From positions 1-11,404 of the forward strand of contig JAFGJR010000322.1 in the NCBI GenBank assembly GCA_016928975.1: DNA of 11,404 nt, given 5' to 3'. Each line of letters starts with the position of its first letter. The stretch's first letter is position 1. The notes beneath the pieces were generated by a model, which was not told the origin of the DNA, searched no databases, and was given only the letters and a program-made list of their open reading frames with translations. This document shows, piece after piece, positions 1 to 5,972 of this stretch. The stretch is from Sedimentisphaerales bacterium. GTDB taxonomy: Bacteria > Planctomycetota > Phycisphaerae > Sedimentisphaerales > SG8-4. A program made the translations under genes and the position numbers.

Positions 1-113
1 CAGCCTCTACCACAGTGGGCTGTGGGGTGCGTACTGGAAATCCGAGCGAGCGGCCGCCTGAGACCGCCAGGATTCATCCTCACACACCCTGAGCATAGCA
101 TATGCAGAGGAGG
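1..113. other. Left edge, no assignable gene
   Basis: No gene can be assigned with confidence. On the + strand the frame starting at base 2 is open from the window edge to a TGA at 59-61 and would encode SLYHSGLWGAYWKSERAA, which could be the tail of an upstream gene. Two other frames are also open here (to 92 and to about 140), so the choice is not supported by sequence alone. An 8-base palindrome GCATATGC lies at 98-105. No terminator with a T-run is visible. Confidence 0.25.
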
Positions 114-142
114 TTGCATCCGGGCCCGGGCTCGGCTATAGT
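114..142 (+). promoter_or_regulatory. Probable sigma70-type promoter of rpiB
   Basis: TTGCAT (114-119) and TATAGT (137-142) are separated by exactly 17 bases, a good match to the -35/-10 consensus. This predicts transcription starting near 149 and a leader of about 38 bases before the rpiB ATG at 187. The spacer contains a perfect 10-base palindrome, CCGGGCCCGG (120-129). It could be an operator or simply a GC-rich coincidence. Confidence 0.6.
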
Positions 143-186
143 ACTGTCCTCTTAATGAAACCGACGAGCAAAGGGCACGGAGAATA

Positions 187-648
187 ATGAAGATCGCATT
201 AGGCACCGACCACGCAGGCTACGAGTACAAGGAACGCATCAAGCAATACCTCACCGAGCACGGCCATGAGGTCAAGGACTTCGGGACCGATTCCTCCGAG
301 TCGTGCGACTATCCGGATTTCGTCTACCCCGCGGCTCTCGCGGTCGCTCAAGACGAGTGCGACCGGGCCATCGTCCTGGGCGGCAGCGGCAACGGCGAGA
401 CCATGGCCGCCAACAAGGTCCCCGGCGTCCGCTGTGCCGTGTGCTGGAGCGAGGAAATCGCCCGCTTGAGCCGGGCGCACAACGACGCCAATGTCATGTC
501 CATAGGCGCCCGTTTCGTCTCCATCGAGCTGGTCTTCAAGATGCTCGATATCTGGCTGACAACCCCCTTCGACGGCGGACGCCACCTGCGCCGGATCAAT
601 AAGATTGCCGACCTCGAAAAGGACCGTCTTCACGCCAAGGAATCGTAG
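187..648 (+). CDS. rpiB: Ribose-5-phosphate isomerase B (RpiB/LacAB family)
   Basis: This cytosolic enzyme interconverts ribose 5-phosphate and ribulose 5-phosphate in the non-oxidative pentose phosphate pathway. Its 153 residues match the family's usual ~150. Family landmarks are the N-terminal MKIALGTDHAG with D8/H9, the GGSGNGE loop (65-71) followed by AANKVPG, HNDAN (99-103) and the basic GRHLRRI near the C-terminus (131-137). The Cys that serves as catalytic base in the E. coli-type enzyme (CGTG motif) is Gly here. Instead Glu71 follows GSGNG, as in Mycobacterium tuberculosis RpiB, where the equivalent Glu is the base. The ATG is preceded by GGAG (179-182) only 4 bases upstream. The gene has its own promoter, and the next gene starts 156 bases downstream from another promoter, so it is probably monocistronic. 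Related sugar isomerases (LacA/LacB, allose-6-phosphate isomerase) share the fold; the GGSGNGE motif favours RpiB. Confidence 0.93.
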   Translation: MKIALGTDHAGYEYKERIKQYLTEHGHEVKDFGTDSSESCDYPDFVYPAALAVAQDECDRAIVLGGSGNGETMAANKVPGVRCAVCWSEEIARLSRAHNDANVMSIGARFVSIELVFKMLDIWLTTPFDGGRHLRRINKIADLEKDRLHAKES

Positions 649-730
649 GAACGGGCCCAACGCGGCGTCGGCAAAGACGCTCTGAAGCCGTGGTGCCCGA
701 GACGCCTCGGCTATTTGACAGCAAGATTTG

Positions 731-759
731 TGGACAGACCCCGCCAGCTTTGGTATAAT
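731..759 (+). promoter_or_regulatory. Strong sigma70-type promoter of the beta-helix protein gene
   Basis: TGGACA (731-736) and a perfect TATAAT (754-759) are spaced by 17 bases. The predicted start of transcription is near 766, about 39 bases before the ATG at 805. An exact TTGACA at 715-720 lies too far upstream (33 bases from the -10) to serve this -10. Hairpin-capable repeats between rpiB and this promoter (GCGTC/GACGC at 665-680 and CCGAG/CTCGG at 697-710) lack a T-run, so they are not clear terminators. Confidence 0.7.
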
Positions 760-804
760 CCCTCTGTAGTTGGTTGTTGAGATTGCGTTTTAGGGAGGAC
801 AGCC

Positions 805-3800
805 ATGCGGAGGATTGTCCTGCAAGCGTTGCTGGCCGCGACCACCTGCCTCTTGGGCACGTATTCCGCCACTCTGGCCGCACAGCGAACCATCCGCGTC
901 GATGACGACGGTCCGGCGGATTTTGACACCATCCAAGCAGCCATCGACGCGGCCGATGATCGCGACACCATCATCGTCGCGGAAGGTCTCTACATCGAGA
1001 ACGCTCGCATCGACGGAAAGAATATCCGGCTGCGCAGCACGCGCCCGAACGACCCCAACATCGTGGCCGCGACGATCATCGACGGGAGTTTTCGCGGTCC
1101 CGTGGTTACCTTCTCCGGTGCCGAGAGCAAAACCTGCTTGCTGCGCGGTTTCACCCTCCAGAATGGCTCTGCCCCCCAGGGAGGCGGCATCTGTGGCAAC
1201 GGCACGGCAGCCACCATCCGGGACAACGTCATTCGTGACAACGTGGCTATCCATGCGTACCCCCTTGCGCGCGAGGACATCTTGTGGAACCCCATGCCGG
1301 CTGCGGACTTCGGCGATGGCGGGGGACTGTTCGGTTGTCACGGCGTGATACGAGACAATACGATCGTACAGAATATCAGCATACGCGGTGGCGGACTGTC
1401 ATACTGCGACGGCACGATCTCGGACAACACAGTCACCGAGAATACGGCGCTCGACTTCGGCGGGGGACTGAGCGAGTGTTGCGGACCGATTGAAAGAAAC
1501 ATCGTTTCACGCAACGTCGCCGGCCTGCACGGGGGCGGCCTGTCCGAGTGCGACGGGACGGTCCGAAACAACCTGATAGTGGACAACACGGCCGCCGGTG
1601 GCGTCGGTGGTGGGCTACACCACTGTGGTGGTCGCGTGGAGAACAATACCGTCGTGGGCAACCAAGCTTTCATCGCCGGTGGAGGGTTGAGCTACTGCGA
1701 CGCCAGAGTCGTCAACTGCATTATCTGGGAGAATCGGCCCAGCCAGATAGAGTTTGCTTCCGATGTAAGCTTCTGCGACGTGCAAGGTGGCTATCCGGGC
1801 AACGGTAATCTGGACGAGGCCCCGGGCTTTGTCCGGGCGAGCCACTGGGACGACAATGGCACACCCACGAATCCCGACGATGATTTCTGGGTGGATGGTG
1901 ACTATCACTTGCCTTCCCAGGCTTGGCGGCTCGATCCTGTTGACGGGAACTGGGTTCGCGACGCCGTAACCAGCCCATGCGTCGACACCGGCGATCCGAA
2001 CAGCCTTGTCGGCGATGAGCCCTTCCCCCACGGTGAACGCATCAACATGGGCGCCTACGGCGGAACACCCGAGGCCGCGCGGTCCTACTTCGGAGAGTTG
2101 GGCTACGCGGGAGGAAGCGGCACCGAGGCTGACCCGTTCATGCTGTGCGTACCGCAGCATCTGGTGACACTGACCGGTTCGATGGCCCAATGGGACAAGT
2201 CCTTTCGACTGCATGACGATATCGATGTCACGGACTGGCCGAATGAGATAGGTCCGATCGGCAATCGTGACGTCGCTTTCAGCGGGACCCTTGACGGCAA
2301 TGAACAGAGGATCGTGGGCCTGACAATCGTATCCTCGACGGATAGGTGTGTCGGACTGATGGGACGTGTCCACAAAGGGCGGATCATGCGAGTCAGGTTG
2401 GTCGCGCCATTCATCGACGCAGAACAGGCATTCTGGGTCGGTGCGCTCGTGGGGACACTGGGCGACGGCGAGGTCAGCGACTGTCACGTCGAACAAGCAA
2501 GCGTTTGGGGTTCCTGGAGCGTCGGGGGGCTCGTGGGACTTAACTCAGACCTGGTGACACGTTCCTCATCGACCGGTGACGTCTGCGGGCAATCGTCTGT
2601 GGGCGGACTGGTCGGCCACAACGTCAAGAGCATCACGGACTGTTTCAGCACGGCCAGGGCCTACGCCACAAAGTCGTTCCCGGCGTATGCCAAAGCAGGA
2701 GGCTTGGTGGGCTGCAACGACAACGACGGTATCATCCGCGACTGCTACGCCACCGGAGAAGTCCTGGCGGAGCGAGCCGTCGGGGGTTTGGTGGGATACA
2801 ACCGTAGCTACGTGGCGTACTGCTACGCGACCGGGATCGTCCTGGGCGGGGAGGACGTCGGTGGTCTCATCGGGTGCATGGACAGTGGTTCGGTCTATGC
2901 CTCCTATTGGGACAAACAGACAAGCTGGCGTTGGGTCAGTGCCGGCGGGATCGGCAAAACCACGGCAGAACTACAGAGCCTCGCGACGTTCGTGGAATGG
3001 CCGGATACCGAGTCTTGGACACTCGACGAGGGAGTCGACTACCCGAGACTCGCATGGGAAAACGCCGGCGGCGAAACGCTCGCAGGGCTGGACCCGCTGG
3101 CGTCGTTCGTCGGTGCAGGCACGCGGGACGCTCCTTATCTTATCCAGACAGCCGAGGACTTGGACACTGTAGCGGCTTTCCCGTCGCAATGGGACAAGCA
3201 CTTCAAGCTGGCGGCTGACATCGACTTGAGCGGCTTCACCGCCGCGCCCATCAGGACGCTTGGCAATGGGTTCACCCCCTTCAGCGGCACGTTCGACGGT
3301 GCCGGCTATATCATACAGGGCCTGGACTACGCCGCCGAGTCGACGAGCTATCTCGCCTTGTTCGGCATCGTGAATGGACCCGATGCCACGATCCAGAATC
3401 TGACTTTAGTCGACCCGAAAGTGAAAGGACGCTCGTGCGTCGCAGCACTTGTGGGCTGTCTACAGCAGGGCGATATTGTCAACTGCACCGTTAGGAGCGC
3501 CTCAATCTCCGGCGAGTCCGACGCGGGAGGTCTCGTCGGACGGAATGCGGGGCGCATCACGATGTGCCAAGCCCAAGGCGCCGTCACTGCCGAATTCGCT
3601 AGGGCCGGCGGACTGGTAGGCTTCTCCGAGGGGTCTATCACTCAGTGCCTGGCCACGGGCAGCGGGCGTGGAACTGAGCCCCGCGACCCCCTGAAACTCA
3701 CCGGGAGCAGCGATGTCGGAGGCCTGGCAGGCTACAACATGGGTCGCATCGACAACTGCTTCGCCAGGTGCAGCGTCCACGCAGTGTACGAGTCCGGCGG

Positions 3801-4125
3801 TCTGGTCGGCTATAACTCGGGGGCCATCGAGTATTGCTACTCTAGCGGTCAGGTGACCGGCTCCCAGTTGGGAGGGTTCTGCGGCAATAACAGCCGCGGG
3901 ACAGTTACTGCCTGCTTCTGGGACGCCCAGCGATACGACTGCGCCAACAGCGACGGCGGAGTGGGCAAAACCATTGCCGAGTTGAAGCAGGCGGCCACCT
4001 TCCTTGACGCCGGATGGGACTTCGTGGGAGAAACAGCGAACGGCACGGAGGACATCTGGACCATATCTGAAGGCATCGACTATCCCAGGTTCGTCTGGGA
4101 GTTCGCCTCAGACGAGCAGCAGTAG
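805..4125 (+). CDS. Large secreted right-handed beta-helix / GLUG-repeat protein
   Basis: An exported protein of 1106 residues with unknown ligand or substrate. Residues 1-26 look like a Sec signal peptide: MRR, a hydrophobic stretch, then ATLAA before Q27. Residues 28-95 (RVDDDGPADF, IQAAI, GLYIE) match the usual start of pectin-lyase-like beta-helices. Residues 126-310 contain seven coils of GGGL..C.G.I.dNtI..N type. After a linker (about 311-430) come two homologous modules (431-755 and 766-1100). Each opens with a strand-rich segment containing QWDK.F.L..DID and FSGT.DG, carries five GLUG motifs ([VA]GGLVG.N...I..C), and closes with a Trp-Asp, G(I/V)GKT.AEL and DYPR.(A/V)WE sequence. No LPXTG, PEP-CTERM or transmembrane anchor is visible at the C-terminus (ASDEQQ), so it may be released or held non-covalently. 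AGGGAGGA (792-799) is a strong ribosome binding site 5 bases before the ATG. A surface adhesin or polysaccharide-binding role is plausible but unproven; no catalytic residues are recognisable. Confidence 0.9.
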   Translation: MRRIVLQALLAATTCLLGTYSATLAAQRTIRVDDDGPADFDTIQAAIDAADDRDTIIVAEGLYIENARIDGKNIRLRSTRPNDPNIVAATIIDGSFRGPVVTFSGAESKTCLLRGFTLQNGSAPQGGGICGNGTAATIRDNVIRDNVAIHAYPLAREDILWNPMPAADFGDGGGLFGCHGVIRDNTIVQNISIRGGGLSYCDGTISDNTVTENTALDFGGGLSECCGPIERNIVSRNVAGLHGGGLSECDGTVRNNLIVDNTAAGGVGGGLHHCGGRVENNTVVGNQAFIAGGGLSYCDARVVNCIIWENRPSQIEFASDVSFCDVQGGYPGNGNLDEAPGFVRASHWDDNGTPTNPDDDFWVDGDYHLPSQAWRLDPVDGNWVRDAVTSPCVDTGDPNSLVGDEPFPHGERINMGAYGGTPEAARSYFGELGYAGGSGTEADPFMLCVPQHLVTLTGSMAQWDKSFRLHDDIDVTDWPNEIGPIGNRDVAFSGTLDGNEQRIVGLTIVSSTDRCVGLMGRVHKGRIMRVRLVAPFIDAEQAFWVGALVGTLGDGEVSDCHVEQASVWGSWSVGGLVGLNSDLVTRSSSTGDVCGQSSVGGLVGHNVKSITDCFSTARAYATKSFPAYAKAGGLVGCNDNDGIIRDCYATGEVLAERAVGGLVGYNRSYVAYCYATGIVLGGEDVGGLIGCMDSGSVYASYWDKQTSWRWVSAGGIGKTTAELQSLATFVEWPDTESWTLDEGVDYPRLAWENAGGETLAGLDPLASFVGAGTRDAPYLIQTAEDLDTVAAFPSQWDKHFKLAADIDLSGFTAAPIRTLGNGFTPFSGTFDGAGYIIQGLDYAAESTSYLALFGIVNGPDATIQNLTLVDPKVKGRSCVAALVGCLQQGDIVNCTVRSASISGESDAGGLVGRNAGRITMCQAQGAVTAEFARAGGLVGFSEGSITQCLATGSGRGTEPRDPLKLTGSSDVGGLAGYNMGRIDNCFARCSVHAVYESGGLVGYNSGAIEYCYSSGQVTGSQLGGFCGNNSRGTVTACFWDAQRYDCANSDGGVGKTIAELKQAATFLDAGWDFVGETANGTEDIWTISEGIDYPRFVWEFASDEQQ
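1180..1734 (+). repeat. Seven tandem beta-helix coils (coding repeat)
   Basis: Residues 126-310 of the secreted protein repeat every 23-25 residues, each coil starting GGG(L/I) and ending in a D-N-(T/V/I/L)-(I/V) and ..(E/D/R/Q/G)N segment. From the second coil onward, a Cys sits at the same place in each coil: C178, C201, C225, C249, C274 and C298. The DNA is divergent between copies, so this is an old protein repeat and not a recent DNA amplification. Confidence 0.85.
2095..3069 (+). repeat. GLUG module 1 (first of a tandem domain pair)
   Basis: Residues 431-755. The module starts GYAGGSGTEADPF, then has QWDKSFRLHDDIDV and FSGTLDG. Five GLUG-type repeats follow (VGGLVGLN, VGGLVGHN, AGGLVGCN, VGGLVGYN, VGGLIGCM), and it closes with YWDKQT, GGIGKTTAEL and DYPRLAWE. 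It aligns segment by segment with the downstream module, which indicates an internal duplication. Confidence 0.8.
3100..4104 (+). repeat. GLUG module 2 (second of a tandem domain pair)
   Basis: Residues 766-1100. It repeats the plan of module 1: GAGTRDAPYLI, QWDKHFKLAADIDL, FSGTFDG, then five GLUG-type repeats (AGGLVGRN, AGGLVGFS, VGGLAGYN, SGGLVGYN, LGGFCGNN). It closes with CFWDAQ, GGVGKTIAEL and DYPRFVWE. The two copies differ substantially in sequence, so the duplication is not recent. Confidence 0.8.
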
Positions 4126-4263
4126 ACAAGGCGAGCTTCCCGGGATGGGCCTCCTATGCCGCTTGTTCATTTCACCTCGGCGGCGGGCTGGTTTCCCGCT
4201 GTCACACAAGAACGAAACAACACACACATCCCCTGAACCCCATCAAACCAGGAGAATAGAATC

Positions 4264-5850
4264 ATGACAGACACAGCACCTACATGCGCCGAATCCAAGA
4301 ACAACTCGCAAGTAGCCAGAGCCGCGGCGGTCTGCGAAACGTTGCGGCGCACCCGGCCTCGGACCCGCGAGGACCTGAGGAACTACCTCAAGGTGTTTCT
4401 CAACATCGACGTGCCGGACAAGACGGTGTGCCCGGAGCACAGCAGTCCGCTGGACTACCTCTGGCACAGCTTTGCGGCTGATTTCGGATTGAACGCTCGC
4501 GGTGTGCCCGGGAGAGTATCTCATGTAGCCCCGCCGCCCTCGGCTGGGATCACCGCCGAGGGCGGCGGTGCCACATCCGCAATCCGCAATGCCGATGCCA
4601 TCGTCTGGGCGAATCGGGCCGGCGGCAAGACGGAACTGGCGGCAGTGGCGACGCTCCTGGACGGCCTGTTCAAGCCCAATTGCCAAATCCGCATCCTCGG
4701 CGGCTCCGGCGAACAGTCTGGCCGAATGTACAACTACCTGACAGCCTTCTTGCAGAAGGGCTTCGAGACGCTTCTGGCCGGGCCCGTACGCAAGGAGAGC
4801 TGTCGCTTCGTCAACGGCGCGACGGTTGAGGTCCTGACCCAGTCCGCAACGAGCGTGCGGGGCCAGCACGTGCAGAAGCTCCGCTGCGACGAGGTCGAGC
4901 TGTTCGACGAGGAGGTCTTCGCCGCCGCCAAGTTCACCACGTTGAGCACGCCCGACATCACGGCAGGCATGGAGCTCATCAGCACCATGCACCGGCCCTA
5001 CGGCATCATGCAGCGGGAAGTCTCGGCCGCGGCGAGTGCCGGCGTGCCCGTGTTCAAATGGTGCCTATGGGAGACGATTGAGAGGTGTACCGGCCGCAAC
5101 TGCTCGCAATGTCCGCTGTGGCCCGATTGCCAAGGCCGAGCTAAGGGCTCCTGCGGCTATCTGAGGATCGACGACTGCATCACCCAGATGCGACGCAGCA
5201 GCCGGGCGGGGTGGGAAGCCGAGATGCTGTGTGTCAGGCCGTCGCTGGAAAACGTGGTCTTCAGCGAATTTGAGCCGCAGGTGAACGTCAAACCGGTGGA
5301 TTACGATCCCAACCTGCCCCTGTATCGCTCGCTGGATTTCGGCTTCGTCAATCCGTTCGTGTGCCTCTGGATCCAAGTGGACCACGAGGGGACCGTCAGA
5401 GTCATTGACGAGTACATCCGCAGCCGGGCGACGATCGACATCCACGCCGAACAACTCAAAGCAAGGACGCCCTGCCACGAAGAGCGGGTCGCGGCCACCT
5501 TCTGCGACCCGGCCGGGTCCGGCACGAGCGACATCACCGGGACCAGCGTAGCACGAGAATTGCGCGCGTTGGGAATCCCCACGCGGTATCGGCGCAGTGG
5601 CATCGTGGAGGGCATCGAGCTGATCCGCCGGGCCATCCGCGCCGGCGACGGCGCCAGCTCCCTGGTCATTTCCCCCCGCTGCGTCCGCCTGATCGAGGCA
5701 ATCCAGTGCTACCACTATCCCGATTCCGGCCCGGCCGCGTCGGGCGAATTGCCCCTCAAAGACGGCGTCTACGACCACCCCATCGACGCCCTCCGCTATT
5801 TCTTCGCCAACTACAAGCACAATTCCAAGACGACCACTCGTCGCTATTAG
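4264..5850 (+). CDS. Solitary phage-type terminase large subunit (ATPase-nuclease)
   Basis: A 528-residue protein resembling TerL, the motor that pumps and cuts DNA during phage head filling. The ATPase half has Walker A ANRAGGKT (116-123), Walker B KLRCDE (205-210, with D209/E210) and a coupling-type STMHRP (240-245). The RNase H-like nuclease half shows three likely metal-binding acids in SLDFG (D358), FCDPAGSG (D415) and DHPIDALRYF (D504/D507). Between the halves lies a Cys-rich segment (C275, C280, C283, C289, C297) that could bind zinc. Residues about 81-110 are an extra, hairpin-encoded insertion. AGGAG (4250-4254) lies 9 bases before the ATG. The 138 bases upstream hold no clear promoter. 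No small terminase, portal, protease or capsid gene is nearby, so this is either a prophage remnant or a captured gene. All motifs look intact and there is no frameshift. The terminase call is firm; whether it still packages DNA is unknown. Confidence 0.85.
   Translation: MTDTAPTCAESKNNSQVARAAAVCETLRRTRPRTREDLRNYLKVFLNIDVPDKTVCPEHSSPLDYLWHSFAADFGLNARGVPGRVSHVAPPPSAGITAEGGGATSAIRNADAIVWANRAGGKTELAAVATLLDGLFKPNCQIRILGGSGEQSGRMYNYLTAFLQKGFETLLAGPVRKESCRFVNGATVEVLTQSATSVRGQHVQKLRCDEVELFDEEVFAAAKFTTLSTPDITAGMELISTMHRPYGIMQREVSAAASAGVPVFKWCLWETIERCTGRNCSQCPLWPDCQGRAKGSCGYLRIDDCITQMRRSSRAGWEAEMLCVRPSLENVVFSEFEPQVNVKPVDYDPNLPLYRSLDFGFVNPFVCLWIQVDHEGTVRVIDEYIRSRATIDIHAEQLKARTPCHEERVAATFCDPAGSGTSDITGTSVARELRALGIPTRYRRSGIVEGIELIRRAIRAGDGASSLVISPRCVRLIEAIQCYHYPDSGPAASGELPLKDGVYDHPIDALRYFFANYKHNSKTTTRRY
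4523..4576. repeat. In-frame palindromic (REP-like) element inside the terminase gene
   Basis: Arms 4523-4544 and 4555-4576 are inverted repeats of 22 bases with two mismatches (cores CCGCCGCCCTCGGC and GCCGAGGGCGGCGG), separated by the 10-base loop TGGGATCACC. The element is translated within the terminase as VAPPPSAGITAEGGGAT (residues 88-104). The reverse strand in register reads VAPPPSAVIPAEGGGAT, 15 of 17 residues identical. The segment's composition is unlike the flanking enzyme sequence, and the element sits just before Walker A, consistent with insertion of a mobile palindrome that keeps the reading frame open. Confidence 0.8.
4575..4590. repeat. Short direct repeat ATCCGCA x2 flanking the palindrome
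   Basis: ATCCGCA occurs twice in tandem (4575-4581 and 4582-4588), followed by AT, directly abutting the right arm of the palindrome. It encodes the SAIRNA part of the inserted segment. It may be the tail of the same mobile element. Confidence 0.6.
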
Positions 5851-5880
5851 GCGGAGGGAACGACCGCGAGAATCAGTTTA

Positions 5881-5947
5881 GACACCGTCAAATTTTCTGA
5901 AATAGAGAAGATTATTCTTGCCTTATGTCGATATGACACCGTATAAT
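5881..5947 (+). promoter_or_regulatory. Promoter and candidate operator of the HTH-protease/PIN operon
   Basis: TTGCCT (5918-5923) and TATAAT (5942-5947) are spaced by 18 bases, predicting a start near 5954 and a very short leader of about 19 bases. The octamer GACACCGT occurs at 5881-5888 and again at 5935-5942, where it overlaps the -10 box; a TGTC-5-GACA inverted repeat spans 5926-5938. These are reasonable binding sites for the HTH protein encoded just downstream (autorepression). The stretch is strikingly AT-rich: by hand count, 22 of the 60 bases at 5881-5940 are G or C. Confidence 0.55.
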
Positions 5948-5972
5948 TCTATAAAGACGAAGGAGATAGACC

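Noticed and set aside
665..710. Two short hairpins after rpiB, considered as terminators
   Set aside because: Stems are only 5 base pairs and no T-run follows.
715..720. An exact TTGACA
   Set aside because: It is 33 bases from the TATAAT at 754-759; TGGACA at 731-736 has the correct 17-base spacing.
1300..1740. Regularly spaced similar DNA segments that might suggest a CRISPR array
   Set aside because: The similarity is at protein level (GGGL..C coils every 23-25 codons) with divergent DNA and an uninterrupted reading frame; there are no identical repeats.
1615..2496. A 293-residue open frame antisense to the beta-helix gene
   Set aside because: No ribosome binding site or recognisable motif. 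The sense strand encodes clear repeats, so this is a shadow.
4171..4199. CCTCGGCGGCGGG and a GCGGG/CCCGC stem upstream of the terminase, considered as a second copy of the palindromic element or as a terminator
   Set aside because: It shares only about nine bases with the element's core and lacks the paired arm. The small stem has no T-run after it.
4243..4992. A 249-residue open frame antisense to the terminase 5' half
   Set aside because: The sense strand has intact terminase motifs, and the antisense peptide has no domain and a biased composition.
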